Shown here: one piece after another, positions 49,344-57,913 of the stretch
Layout of the letters: each line of letters opens with the position of its first letter
How positions within the stretch are numbered: position 1 is the stretch's first letter
NCBI GenBank assembly: GCA_049997955.1
Contig: JAEBDY010000016.1
Span: forward strand, 124,001-188,000
Length of the DNA stretch: 64,000 nucleotides
Reading direction: 5' to 3'
DNA from: Umezawaea sp049997955
GTDB taxonomy: Bacteria > Actinomycetota > Actinomycetes > Mycobacteriales > Pseudonocardiaceae
Notes under the pieces: model-generated
The model's database searches: none
Told to the model about the DNA's origin: nothing
What the model saw: the letters and a program-made list of their open reading frames with translations, nothing else
Made by a program: the position numbers and the translations under genes

Positions 49344-49940
49344 TCACTCCCCTGGGCGTGCCCGTGGACCGGACCGCTCCCCGCCCATGCCCAGGATCAG
49401 CGCGACCGCGTCCTGCGAACACGCCCCCGGCGTCAGAACCTCCTGCAGCAGCAGGCCGCGGATCGCGGCGATGGCGACGGTGGCCCTGGTCAGCGCTTGT
49501 CCGGCGTCGAGCCCTTCGCGCTCCGCCAGCGAGGCCAGCATCCTGGTGAGGTCGTCCAGCGACGAGATGAACTCGCAGAAGTCCTCCGGGCTGTACGCGG
49601 CCAGCCCCACGACGTGGAAGAACCCGCGGACGCGCGACAGCTGCTCCGGGCGGGTGTAGGCCCGCCAGATCGCCAGGACGAGGTCGTCGAAGGTGCCCTG
49701 CCCGGCGTCCCGGAACAGCACCTCGTTGTCCCGGGTCCGCTGCGCCCCGAGCATGGACGCCAGGACGCCCGCGAGCGACCCGAAGTGGTACCGCAGGAGC
49801 GCGTGGCTGGTCTCGGTCCGGGCCGCGATCTCGCGGAGCGAGGTCTCCGGCGGCGGAAGGCCGTCGTCGAAGACGTCGAGGAGACGCGCCAGGAGGCGCT
49901 CGCGTGCATCGCCGTTGCGTGCGGCGCTTGACAGGGCCAT
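49344..49940 (-). CDS. TetR family transcriptional regulator
   Basis: 198 residues from ATG 49940. HTH: DVFDDGLPPPETSLREIAARTETSHALLRYHFGSLAGVLASML, where LRYHFGS replaces the usual YYHFxS. C-terminal ligand domain: WRAYTRPEQLSRVRGFFHVVGLAAY, FCEFISSLDDLTRMLASLAEREG. Divergent from an amidohydrolase-esterase pair, with two tandem palindromes in the gap, so it is the likely repressor of that pair. Confidence 0.85.
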   Translation of the reverse strand: MALSSAARNGDARERLLARLLDVFDDGLPPPETSLREIAARTETSHALLRYHFGSLAGVLASMLGAQRTRDNEVLFRDAGQGTFDDLVLAIWRAYTRPEQLSRVRGFFHVVGLAAYSPEDFCEFISSLDDLTRMLASLAEREGLDAGQALTRATVAIAAIRGLLLQEVLTPGACSQDAVALILGMGGERSGPRARPGE

Positions 49941-49948
49941 GTCCGTAG

Positions 49949-49984
49949 TTTATCCATTGGAAAAGCGATTTATCCATTGGAAAA
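49949..49984. promoter_or_regulatory. Two tandem TetR operators (TTTATCCATTGGAAAA)
   Basis: The 16-mer occurs at 49949-49964 and 49969-49984, exactly 20 bp apart (two helical turns). Each has the palindromic core TCCA-T-TGGA. They fill the gap between TetR (49940) and amidohydrolase (49999). Confidence 0.7.
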
Positions 49985-49998
49985 CGGTCGGAGGGCTC

Positions 49999-51222
49999 GT
50001 GGGACGTTTCCAGGTGGTGGGCGCGACGGTCGTGGACGGGTCGGGTCGCGATCCGTGCGACGTCGCCGTCACGGTCGAGGACGGGCGCGTCACCGAGCTC
50101 AGTGCCCCCAGCGCGAACGGTGAGCGGCTCGACGCCGATGGGCTGACGATGACGCCCGGCCTGATCGACGCCCACGTGCACCTCGGGCTGTCGAGCCTGG
50201 TCCAGCCGCAGTTCTCGTTCCAGATCAGTGCCGCCGAGATCGCGGCGGACATCTTCGGCGCGGCCGGCGCGGCGCTCGACGCCGGCTTCACGACCGTCCG
50301 GGACACCGGCGGGATCGACGGCGGTGTCGTCACCGCGATCGCGAAGGGCAAGGTCAGGGGGCCGCGCGTGGTGTCGTGCGGGCCTGTTCAGTGCCAAACC
50401 GGTGGCCACGGCTACTACGGGGCCGAGTGGGAGCCCACCGAGCTGTGGAGCAGCCATCACGTTCCCGGCCTGTGCGCCCTGTCCATGATGGCGGGCAACG
50501 CGGACGAGCTGCGGCGCAACGTGCGCGAGGCGTTCCGGCGCGGGGCGTCGTTCCTGAAGCTCTGCGTGACCGGCGGAGTGGTGGGCGGCAAGGACCGGCT
50601 GACCGACACCCAGTTCACCGTCGAGGAGATCGCCGTCGCCGTGCAGGAAGCCGCGGCGCGGGGCACCTACGTGACGGTGCACGCCCACAACAACGAAGGC
50701 ATCCGCAACGCCGTCGAGGCCGGGGCGCGCTGCGTCGAGCACGGCACGGACCTCGACGAACCCACGGCCGCACTGATGGCCGCTCGCGGGGTTGCTCTCG
50801 TGCCCACGTTCGCCGTCGTCGAGCGGCTGCTGCACGATCCTGCCGCAGCCGGCCTGGGCGAATCGGTCCGCGATCGCGTGGCGGGGGCGCGGGAGGGGAT
50901 GGCCAGGGCGCTCGCCGTCGCCAAGGAGGCCGGGGTGCGGATCGGGCTGGGTTCCGATCTCATCGGCCCGGCCCAGGACCGCCGCGGCGAGGAACTCCGG
51001 TTGCGCGCGCAGCTCGAGACGCCGATGGACGCCCTGGTGGCGGCCACGAAGACCAACGCCGAGATCATCGGTCTGACCGAGGTGGGCGTCATCGCTCCCG
51101 GCAAGCAGGCGGACCTCGTGCTCTGGAACGGCAACCCGCTCGAAGACCCGAACATTTTCGCCGACCCCGCCAACGCCGTACTCGTCGTCCAAACCGGACG
51201 TGTTGTGAAGGACCTCCGATGA
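49999..51222 (+). CDS. Metal-dependent amidohydrolase (imidazolonepropionase/prolidase-like)
   Basis: 407 residues from GTG 49999 (GGAGGG upstream). Amidohydrolase motifs: PGLIDAHVHLGLSS (HxH metal site), FLKLCVTGGV (bridging Lys), VTVHAHNNEGI, CVEHGTDLD and LGSDLIGPAQDRRGEE (Asp). The C-terminal beta-sandwich ends GVIAPGKQADLVLWNGNPLEDPNIFADPANAVLVVQTGRVVKDLR. It should hydrolyse an amide or lactone in a small molecule or peptide. Its stop overlaps the esterase start (ATGA), so both act together under the divergent TetR. Confidence 0.9.
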   Translation: MGRFQVVGATVVDGSGRDPCDVAVTVEDGRVTELSAPSANGERLDADGLTMTPGLIDAHVHLGLSSLVQPQFSFQISAAEIAADIFGAAGAALDAGFTTVRDTGGIDGGVVTAIAKGKVRGPRVVSCGPVQCQTGGHGYYGAEWEPTELWSSHHVPGLCALSMMAGNADELRRNVREAFRRGASFLKLCVTGGVVGGKDRLTDTQFTVEEIAVAVQEAAARGTYVTVHAHNNEGIRNAVEAGARCVEHGTDLDEPTAALMAARGVALVPTFAVVERLLHDPAAAGLGESVRDRVAGAREGMARALAVAKEAGVRIGLGSDLIGPAQDRRGEELRLRAQLETPMDALVAATKTNAEIIGLTEVGVIAPGKQADLVLWNGNPLEDPNIFADPANAVLVVQTGRVVKDLR

Positions 51223-52073
51223 GCACCATGTGGCACGGCTGCCTGGCCGACACCGACTACTTCGAGCTGCGTTCCAGCGGTGGGCACGACTACGGCGTCT
51301 GGGTCACCACACCACCGGGCTACGACCCCACCACGGCGCAGGTACCCGTCGTGTACGTGCTCGACGGCAACTGGGCGGTGGGCCTGACGGCCCCGCTTAT
51401 CGTCACCCAGCAGGACCCCATGCAGAAGATCAAGCCGTACATCCAGGTCAGCGTGGGTTACGCGGGCGAGGAAGCGGAGCACTGGGCCAGGCTGCGCAAC
51501 AGGGACCTGGTGCCACCCGGCGAGCCCGTCGCCCAGGAGTTCCTCGACGCCGTGGAGATGGGAGTCCAGGCGGGTGTGACGACCCGCGAGCAAGCCGACG
51601 CCTACATCGCCGAACTGCGGGACTCCAGGGGCGACGCGTTCCTGGGGTTCCTCACCTCGGAACTGCACCCCCGGATCGAACGCGACTACGGCACGGCCAC
51701 GAGCGGTCACGGCCTCTTCGGCTACTCCTACGGCGGACTCTTCAGCCTCTACGCCTGGCTCACCGGCACCACGCTCTTCGAGAACATCGGAGCGGGCAGC
51801 CCCGGCGTCATCAGTGAGGGCAGTCAGGTCTTCGCCCAGCTCGAAGAGCTGAGCGACAGCCTGCCTGCCACGAAGCTCCACCTGACCGTCAACGACCGGG
51901 AGCTGCTCGGAGACCTGGCCGTCTACCAGAACCTCGCGAAGTACGCGGCCACCGTCCTGCACCGCCTCACCTCCCGCGGCGCGGCCGTGACCAGCGAGGT
52001 GCTGCGCGAAACGCACCTGACCGGCCTGCAGGCCTCGTTCCTCAGCTACCTCAGGACCTGCCGTGCTCTCTGA
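51219..52073 (+). CDS. Alpha/beta-hydrolase of the esterase D/ferri-siderophore esterase type
   Basis: 284 residues, coupled to the amidohydrolase (ATGA at 51219). Features: YGVWVTTPPGYDPTTAQVPVVYVLDGNW, VSVGYAGEEAEHWARLRNRDLVPP, nucleophile Ser in LFGYSYGGLFSLYAW and catalytic His in LRETHLTGL. No signal peptide. The fold matches esterase-D/Fes-like enzymes that cleave ester bonds of acylated or cyclic substrates. Working with an amidohydrolase it probably degrades one xenobiotic or signal molecule; the substrate is unknown. Confidence 0.85.
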   Translation: MSTMWHGCLADTDYFELRSSGGHDYGVWVTTPPGYDPTTAQVPVVYVLDGNWAVGLTAPLIVTQQDPMQKIKPYIQVSVGYAGEEAEHWARLRNRDLVPPGEPVAQEFLDAVEMGVQAGVTTREQADAYIAELRDSRGDAFLGFLTSELHPRIERDYGTATSGHGLFGYSYGGLFSLYAWLTGTTLFENIGAGSPGVISEGSQVFAQLEELSDSLPATKLHLTVNDRELLGDLAVYQNLAKYAATVLHRLTSRGAAVTSEVLRETHLTGLQASFLSYLRTCRAL

Positions 52074-52282
52074 GGAAGAGGGCGAGGTGTTCATTGACCA
52101 CGACGCTGTCGGTCACCGAGACCGCCCTGGGCAGTTCGTCGCGATCGTCCTCACCGGAGGGGTCTCCTGCACGTCCTCGTTGTCGCAGCGCGTCCAAAGT
52201 GGACAGTACAAGCGAAAGGGCCTGCCGCTAGACGTCTCGAATGGGCTGCGGTCGTGGGTGACCTCCCCCTAGGATCTTCGCC

Positions 52283-53134
52283 ATGATCTTCAAAGCCCCG
52301 GACCGGTTGACCGCATTTCACGACAAAGCGATCGCCCGGGACATTCCCGCCGACGACGTGGAGCGGTGGCTGGCCACCGCCCGCCCCTGCGCGACGCTGG
52401 TGCAGAACGGGAACGGGCCGGTCGTGGGCCGCCTCGGCGGCCCGCTCCTGCTCCCCGCGGACGCACCGGACCCCGCCCACCCCTTCATCGCCTCCATCGA
52501 CCTCGCCGCCCTGCCCACCGGCGTGACGGACCTCCCGCTGCCCGCCGACGGACATCTGCTGCTGTTCGCCTACCCCGACGAGGACATGGACGACGACAGC
52601 GACAACTTGGGCAGCGTGGTGCACGTCCCCGCAGGCGCGACGGTGGTGGAGAGGGAGAAGAGCACCGGGCTCGAGTACGACCCGTACAGCGAGACGACCA
52701 GGGACATCTCGCAAGGCCCGCTCGTGGCCGTGGCAGACATGTCGCTGCCCTATCACCACCTGGCCTGCTTCCCCGAAGAACCGAAGATCAGGCACCTCCC
52801 AGGGCATCCTCGCGCCGAGGAACTCGTCGCTGCCTGGGATGCCACCCGTGACGTCGACATCTGGGGATCGCTCCAGATAGGTGGCTACTCCAACCAGGTA
52901 GCCGTCGGCACCGACCCGGTCGCCGATGCCGTGTCGACCGCCTTGCGGGAGGTCGAGAGGGGCCGGGTGGACTGGCCGGTCTCGGGCGACGTCGCGGACT
53001 GGGTGCTCCTCGCCGACTGGCACCTCGACATCACCGGCTTGGAGGGCGCTACCGTCCACTGGACGATCCAACGCGAGGACCTGGCTGCGCGGCGCTTCGA
53101 CCGCGCGATGACCACGATGTACTGGAACCCCTGA
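52283..53134 (+). CDS. DUF1963 (YwqG-like) protein
   Basis: 283 residues from ATG 52283. RLGGPLLLPADAPDP, PFIASIDLAALP, LPADGHLLLFAYPDEDMDDDSDNLGSVVHVPAG, the late block VDIWGSLQIGGYSNQVAV and VLLADWHLDITGLEG are the DUF1963 pattern. The role is unknown; a cytosolic beta-rich protein. Stand-alone gene followed by a hairpin. Confidence 0.8.
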   Translation: MIFKAPDRLTAFHDKAIARDIPADDVERWLATARPCATLVQNGNGPVVGRLGGPLLLPADAPDPAHPFIASIDLAALPTGVTDLPLPADGHLLLFAYPDEDMDDDSDNLGSVVHVPAGATVVEREKSTGLEYDPYSETTRDISQGPLVAVADMSLPYHHLACFPEEPKIRHLPGHPRAEELVAAWDATRDVDIWGSLQIGGYSNQVAVGTDPVADAVSTALREVERGRVDWPVSGDVADWVLLADWHLDITGLEGATVHWTIQREDLAARRFDRAMTTMYWNP

Positions 53135-53185
53135 ACCGGGTTCGCGAACTACGGTGGTTGTGCGAGGGATACCGCGGTTTGCGAC

Positions 53186-53211
53186 GCAGGTTCCCCGATC
53201 CAGGAACCTGC
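53186..53211. terminator. Hairpin terminator after the DUF1963 gene
   Basis: 9-bp perfect stem (53186-53194 with 53203-53211), 8-nt loop, 51 bp past the stop. Confidence 0.55.
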
Positions 53212-53373
53212 TTGTCGTGCCACCGCACCACCACCGTGGACCTGGCCGGGCATGGATGGAGCAAGACCAGGCTCAACGACGCCCGCATGGGCATCCGCAT
53301 CCCCTTGTCCATTCAGGACACAGGACGAAGTCCGTGCGTGGTTCGATGTTCTGCGGCTGGGCAGCAATCCAGC

Positions 53374-53404
53374 TTGACCATGCCGTGACGGCACAGTGTT
53401 CTGT
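53374..53404 (+). promoter_or_regulatory. MerR-type promoter of the S9 peptidase gene
   Basis: -35 TTGACC (53374-53379), 19-bp spacer, -10 TTCTGT (53399-53404). ATGCCG-TGA-CGGCAC follows the -35 directly. The layout equals the promoters at 57883-57913, 58295-58325 and 59487-59517, so this gene appears to belong to the same MerR regulon although the regulator is 5 kb away. Confidence 0.55.
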
Positions 53405-53438
53405 GGAGTTCTCCACCGACAACACGAACGGAGAACTG

Positions 53439-55385
53439 ATGACCACACCACCACCGGAAGCTGCGCTGCCCGACCTGATCGACCTCGAGGAGTTCTTCGC
53501 CGACCCGCGGTTCGCGAACCCGTCGATCTCGCCCGACGGCACCCGGATCGCCTACCTCGCCCCGCACCAAGGCAGGCGGCAGGTGTGGGTGCGTGGCATC
53601 GACCACGACCACGCCGACGCCGTCCGCGTCACCGGCGACACCCGCCGTGGCATCACGAGCTACCACTGGACCGACGACCCCCGCTGGCTGCTGTACCAGC
53701 AGGACACCGACGGCAACGAGGACTGGCACCTCTACCGCGTCGACCTCGACGCGCCGGAGGAACCGGCGGTCGACCTGACCCCGATGGGCCCTGGCTCGCG
53801 CGTCGTCGGCGTCGACCCGTTCCCGCCCGTACCCGGGTCCGTGCTGGTGGCGATGAACCGGCGACCGATGTTCTTCGACCTGTTCCGCGTCGACGTCGCC
53901 ACCGGCGAGACCGTCCTGCACATCGAGCAGGACGACCCGACCGGAAGCGTCCTGCTCGACCGCGACGGCACACCCGCCTTCCACACGACGCTGGCCACCG
54001 ACGGCACGGTGGAGTTCTCGGCGATCGACCCTGACGGGCAGCGGCGACTGCTGCTCCGGATGGGCGGCGCCGAGCACCCCATGGGCGTGCACCCCCAACT
54101 GGTCACCGCGGACGGCAAGGGCCTGCTGATCGGGTCGTTCTCCGACGGCGACGACCTGCGGCTGATTCGCGTGGACCACGCGACGGGCGAGCAGACCGTC
54201 GTCGCCGCCGTCACCGGCCACGATCTGGACATCAGCGGGGCGATGCTGCCCGGCGTGCTCCCGCCCGTGGTCTACACCAGCCGGGGCACCGGGGAGGTCC
54301 TGGCCGCCCGCTTCGTGGCCGACCGCCCGCACGTCGAGGTGATCGACCCGGCCTTCGCCGAGGTGTACGCGGCCCTCGTGGGGCTGTCCGACGGGGTGCT
54401 CGGCACCCTGTCCTCCGACGATGCGGGTCGGCGCTGGATCGCCACCTTCGTCCACGACCGCGACCCTGGCGTCACCTGGCTCTACGACCACACGACCGGC
54501 GAGGCCCGCATGCTGTGGAGGGCCTACCCGAACCTCGAACCGGCCACCCAGGCCCCGATGACCCCGGTCGGGTTCCCTGCGCGCGACGGCCTGCCGCTGC
54601 ACGCCTACCTGACCCTCCCGGTCGGGATGGAGCCCCGGTCGCTCCCGCTGGTCCTGATGGTGCACGGCGGCCCCTGGATGCACGACAACTGGGGCTACAG
54701 CCCGGACGTGCAGTTCCTCGCCAACCGCGGCTACGCCGTGCTTCAGGTGAACTTCCGCGGCTCATTGGGCCACGGCCGCCGTCACCTCACCGCCGCGATC
54801 GGCGAGATCGGTCGCGCGATGCACGACGATCTGATCGACGCCGTCGACTGGGCGGTCGCCCAGGGACATGCCGACCCCGACCGCGTCGGGATCTGCGGCG
54901 GCTCCTACGGCGGCTACGCCGCACTCGTCGGCGTCACCGTCACCCCGGAAAGGTTCGCCGCCGCCGTGGACTACGTCGGAATCTCCGACCTGGCGAACTT
55001 CTTGCGCACTCTCCCGCCCTTCGCCAGGGCCTTCAACGTCAACAGCTGGTACGCCTACGTCGGTGACCCGGACATCCCCGAGCAGGAGGCCGACATGCTG
55101 GCCCGCTCACCGATAACCATGGTCGAGAAGATCCGCACGCCGCTCCTGGTGGCCCAGGGCGCCAACGACGTCCGGGTCGTTCGGGCCGAGTCCGACAACA
55201 TCGTCGCCTCACTTCGCGAGCGCGGGGTGCCGGTCACCTACCTCGTCGCCGACGACGAGGGCCACGGCTTCGCCAACCCGGAGAACCGGATGCTGCTCAA
55301 CCGGGCGATCGAGCAGCACTTCGCCGAACACCTCGGTGGCCTACGAGCGGAGGAGGAGGGCGCCCACGGTCCGGGCACCCCATGA
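53439..55385 (+). CDS. S9 family prolyl-oligopeptidase-type peptidase
   Basis: 648 residues from ATG 53439 (GGAGAAC upstream). N-terminal beta-propeller (FANPSISPDGTRIAYLAPHQGRRQVWVRG, YHWTDDPRWLLYQQDTDGNEDWHLYRVDL). C-terminal alpha/beta hydrolase: LVLMVHGGPWMHDNWGY, Ser489 in ICGGSYGGYAAL, Asp in QGANDVRV, His in DDEGHGF. No signal peptide. A cytosolic oligopeptidase or dipeptidyl/acylaminoacyl peptidase. The promoter carries the MerR palindrome. In Streptomyces such regulons respond to antibiotics, so hydrolysis of a peptide antibiotic is a reasonable guess but only a guess. Confidence 0.9.
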   Translation: MTTPPPEAALPDLIDLEEFFADPRFANPSISPDGTRIAYLAPHQGRRQVWVRGIDHDHADAVRVTGDTRRGITSYHWTDDPRWLLYQQDTDGNEDWHLYRVDLDAPEEPAVDLTPMGPGSRVVGVDPFPPVPGSVLVAMNRRPMFFDLFRVDVATGETVLHIEQDDPTGSVLLDRDGTPAFHTTLATDGTVEFSAIDPDGQRRLLLRMGGAEHPMGVHPQLVTADGKGLLIGSFSDGDDLRLIRVDHATGEQTVVAAVTGHDLDISGAMLPGVLPPVVYTSRGTGEVLAARFVADRPHVEVIDPAFAEVYAALVGLSDGVLGTLSSDDAGRRWIATFVHDRDPGVTWLYDHTTGEARMLWRAYPNLEPATQAPMTPVGFPARDGLPLHAYLTLPVGMEPRSLPLVLMVHGGPWMHDNWGYSPDVQFLANRGYAVLQVNFRGSLGHGRRHLTAAIGEIGRAMHDDLIDAVDWAVAQGHADPDRVGICGGSYGGYAALVGVTVTPERFAAAVDYVGISDLANFLRTLPPFARAFNVNSWYAYVGDPDIPEQEADMLARSPITMVEKIRTPLLVAQGANDVRVVRAESDNIVASLRERGVPVTYLVADDEGHGFANPENRMLLNRAIEQHFAEHLGGLRAEEEGAHGPGTP

Positions 55386-55606
55386 GTGCCCAACCAATGC
55401 GACTTGTGACTGGTCGACCCGGCCTGTTCCATGACATGGCCGAGGTGGTCGAGCACACCGCGGAGGTCGGCGGTCCGAACCCGCCGGATGGCGCCGAGGT
55501 GCGGGTCGTCGAACCCGATGCCGAATCGGCGGGAATCGAGATGCGTGGGCTGGACGACGACCGTGATCATTCACAGCCCAAGGTCTACATCCGTCACCCG
55601 GCCTAA
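55382..55606 (+). CDS. Short open frame coupled to the S9 peptidase, doubtful
   Basis: 74 codons. ATG 55382 overlaps the peptidase stop (ATGA). It encodes MSAQPMRLVTGRPGLFHDMAEVVEHTAEVGGP and an acidic middle; no family recognised. The minus-strand reading of the same DNA (HLDSRRFGIGFDDPHLGAIRRVRTADLRGVL) is about as protein-like, so this may instead be the relic of a minus-strand gene. Confidence 0.25.
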   Translation: MSAQPMRLVTGRPGLFHDMAEVVEHTAEVGGPNPPDGAEVRVVEPDAESAGIEMRGLDDDRDHSQPKVYIRHPA

Positions 55607-55950
55607 AAGACGTCGCGCAGGGTCTCCAGGAGGCGGGCGATGCTCTCTTCGTCGCGGCGGTAGTAGGTCCACTTGCCTCGCCGGGTGGCGACCACCAGCC
55701 CTGCCTGCCGCAGCATCGTGAGGTACTGCGAGGTGGTCGGCTGGCTCAGGCCGGCACGTCGCTGGATGTCGGTCACGCAGACGCCGATCTCGACGTCGTC
55801 GAGCTCCTGGCCGGGGAAGCTCATCGGCTCCTTGAGCCACACCAGCATCTGGCGGCGGGCCGGATTGGACAGGGCCCGGAACACAGCCAGCAACTCCGCC
55901 TCCGAGAACACGCGCCCATCGTAACGCAGGAACACATTGACGATTTGCAA
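55603..55950 (-). CDS. ArsR family transcriptional regulator
   Basis: Up to 115 residues. Core: FRALSNPARRQMLVWLKEP, VCVTDIQRRAGLSQPTTSQYLTMLRQAGLVVATRRGKWTYYRRDEESIARLLETL. No cysteine metal-binding motif in the recognition helix, so it probably senses a non-metal signal. Start uncertain: ATG 55950 lies inside the operator; GTG 55911 (VFSEAELLAVFRAL) is the more family-like start. Divergent from the MDR reductase with a shared operator. Confidence 0.85.
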   Translation of the reverse strand: MQIVNVFLRYDGRVFSEAELLAVFRALSNPARRQMLVWLKEPMSFPGQELDDVEIGVCVTDIQRRAGLSQPTTSQYLTMLRQAGLVVATRRGKWTYYRRDEESIARLLETLRDVF

Positions 55951-55966
55951 TGTGTCAATTTATCAT
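55932..55966. promoter_or_regulatory. ArsR operator and leaderless promoter of the reductase gene
   Basis: ACACATT-N10-AATGTGT (55932-55955) is a perfect inverted repeat. TTGACG (55937-55942) and TATCAT (55961-55966, 18-bp spacing) form the plus-strand promoter, whose start point falls on ATG 55973. ArsR bound here would cover the -35. Confidence 0.6.
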
Positions 55967-55972
55967 TGCCGC

Positions 55973-57001
55973 ATGTCTACTTCGATGCGTGTGGTGGAGC
56001 TCGTCCGCTTCGGTGGCGCGGACACCGCGTTCACCACCCGAGAGCTGCCGCGGCCTGCTCCGGGGCCCGGCCAGGTGCTGGTGCGGGTGATGGCCACGTC
56101 CGTGAACCCCCTTGACCTGCAGACCCGGCGCGGCGATTACCGCGACCAGGTCGCGCTGCCCGCGGTGATCGGCAACGACGTGTCCGGAGTGGTGGTCGAG
56201 ACCGGCCCCGGGGCGGACGACTTCCAGCCGGGTGACGAGGTCTGGTACCTGGCGCCGGTGTTCGCCGGGCAGGGAACCTATGCCGAGTTCCACGTGGTCG
56301 ACCAGGCACTGGTCGCCCGCAAACCCACGCGCCTGTCGCACGTCGAGGCCGCCGGTCTCGCGCTCGTGGGCGTGACGGTGTGGGAAGCGCTGGTCGAACG
56401 CGCCGGGGTGCGGGCCGGGGAACGGGTCCTGGTGCACGGCGGAGCGGGCGGGGTCGGTTCGGTCGCGGTCCAGATCGCCAAGGCGCTCGGAGCCGAGGTG
56501 GTCACCACCGCGCGGGCCAGGGACCACGAGTTCGTCACCGGGCTGGGCGCCGACACCGCGATCGACTTCTCGACCGGTGACTACGCGCCCCGGGTCCGCG
56601 CGATGGGCGGGGTGGACGTCGTCCTGGACACCGTAGGCGGGGACACCCTCACCCGCAGCCCGGAGATCCTCGCCGACCGAGGCCGCGTGGTGTCCATCGT
56701 GGACAGTTCCGAACCCCAGAACCTGCTCGCCGCGTGGGGCGTGAACGCGACCTACCACTTCGTCTTCGTCAGTCCCGGCCGGACGAAGCTCGAGGCCCTC
56801 GGCCGACTGGTCGACCGGGGAGAAATCCGGCCGGTGATCGGTGCCGTGCTGTCGCTGGCCGACATCGCGCAGGCACACACACTGCTGGAAGGCGGCTCCA
56901 CCGGCGAGGGCCGCAAGCGCCCCCGCGGCAAGATCGCCATCGCCGTGCATCCCCTGGACCAGCCGCCGCACGGGACGGGGTCCTCGGGTCGGAAGGGGTA
57001 G
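55973..57001 (+). CDS. NADP-dependent quinone-oxidoreductase-like MDR enzyme
   Basis: 342 residues from ATG 55973, probably leaderless. MRVVELVRFGGADTAFTTRELPRPAPGPGQVLVRVMATSVNPLDLQTRRG, GNDVSGVVVETG, GVTVWEALVERAGVRAGERVLVHGGAGGVGSVAVQIAKALGAEVVTTA are hallmarks of zinc-free MDR quinone reductases. The divergent ArsR regulator (HTH of the redox- or quinone-sensing kind without metal ligands) suggests detoxification of electrophilic compounds. Terminator downstream. Confidence 0.9.
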   Translation: MSTSMRVVELVRFGGADTAFTTRELPRPAPGPGQVLVRVMATSVNPLDLQTRRGDYRDQVALPAVIGNDVSGVVVETGPGADDFQPGDEVWYLAPVFAGQGTYAEFHVVDQALVARKPTRLSHVEAAGLALVGVTVWEALVERAGVRAGERVLVHGGAGGVGSVAVQIAKALGAEVVTTARARDHEFVTGLGADTAIDFSTGDYAPRVRAMGGVDVVLDTVGGDTLTRSPEILADRGRVVSIVDSSEPQNLLAAWGVNATYHFVFVSPGRTKLEALGRLVDRGEIRPVIGAVLSLADIAQAHTLLEGGSTGEGRKRPRGKIAIAVHPLDQPPHGTGSSGRKG

Positions 57002-57136
57002 CGGAACCGCTTGCCGCCATGCCCTTTCGCCCATCGGCTCGGCGAGCAGGCCATGAGGAAGGGGCGCTGGTGGCCGACCTGCCGGGCAGGGCGGCGCAGG
57101 CGCAGCACCGGCCGGCAGCAGGCCGAGCCTGCTGTA

Positions 57137-57165
57137 GGGGCATCCGGAAGCGGGCCGGATGCCCC
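57137..57165. terminator. Bidirectional hairpin terminator
   Basis: 11-bp perfect stem (57137-57147 with 57155-57165), 7-nt loop, between convergent genes ending at 57001 and 57182. Confidence 0.75.
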
Positions 57166-57181
57166 GGACGGGCCGACACCG

Positions 57182-57850
57182 TCAGCCCGACGGCAGGAAG
57201 CGCCTGCTGCTGCGCCGCCAAGCCCACACCACGACCAGAGCGGCCAGGATGGTCAGCGGCCAGCCCATCGCGATCCGGGCGATTCCCAGCCAGCCGGTCT
57301 CCTCGCTGACGTAAAGCCACTGCTGCACGCCGAACCGGGCACCGGACAGCACCACCAAGGCGAGCGTGGCGACGTCGTGGGCGCGGAACACGCGGCCGTC
57401 GGCCCGCCAAGCGTGCGTGCCGCCGTTCGCGAGGTTCCACACGACACCGGTCAACGGCCGGCGGACCAGCACCGAGCCCAGCGAGACCAGGAACGCCGCG
57501 AAGTAGGCCCAGATGCCGATGACGAAGAAGTCCCGCGCCGACCCTGTCAGGGAGACGACGACGATCGCGACGGCGAGCCCGAGCAGACCGCCTGCCGCGA
57601 GGGTGAACCGCTCCCCGCGCAGGAGCCGGTAGCCGGCGATGGCCAAGCCGAACGCGACCGACACGATGATCGTCGTGGTCAGGGGCAGGAAGGAGTTGGC
57701 GGCGACGAAGACGGCGACGGGGAGAGCGGAGTAGACGAACCCCATCGGGCCGCCCATCTGCTCGAGCAGCGCTGGCCGCGGTGCCGGAGCGAGTGCCGGA
57801 CCAGCGGACTCCTGTCCTGCGGATCCGTCGTGAGGGTCCGTGGAAACCAT
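57182..57850 (-). CDS. DUF3159 membrane protein
   Basis: 222 residues from ATG 57850 (GGAGG upstream). About six hydrophobic segments: LLEQMGGPMGFVYSALPVAVFVAANSFLPLTTTIIVSVAFGLAIAGYRLLRGERFTL, then LVRRPLTGVVWNLANGG and FRAHDVATLALVVLSGARFGVQQWLYV are the DUF3159 pattern. Function unknown. Its MerR-type promoter puts it in the regulon of the MerR gene at 58743, alongside a drug-exporter relic and a peptidase. Confidence 0.85.
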   Translation of the reverse strand: MVSTDPHDGSAGQESAGPALAPAPRPALLEQMGGPMGFVYSALPVAVFVAANSFLPLTTTIIVSVAFGLAIAGYRLLRGERFTLAAGGLLGLAVAIVVVSLTGSARDFFVIGIWAYFAAFLVSLGSVLVRRPLTGVVWNLANGGTHAWRADGRVFRAHDVATLALVVLSGARFGVQQWLYVSEETGWLGIARIAMGWPLTILAALVVVWAWRRSSRRFLPSG

Positions 57851-57882
57851 GTGTCCTCCGAAGTCGCGTGATGTGGGACTTC

Positions 57883-57913
57883 AGGTAAGGCTGTGCCGTT
57901 GCGGCACACTCAA
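57883..57913 (-). promoter_or_regulatory. MerR-type promoter of the DUF3159 gene
   Basis: Minus strand: TTGAGT (57908-57913), 19-bp spacer starting GTGCCG-CAA-CGGCAC, then TTACCT (57883-57888). The long spacer with a palindrome is the mark of MerR-activated promoters. Confidence 0.7.

Noticed and set aside
53158..53388. 76-codon frame with a CxxC pair between the DUF1963 and S9 genes
   Set aside because: It overlaps the hairpin terminator and the MerR-type promoter, has no ribosome-binding site and no recognisable family.
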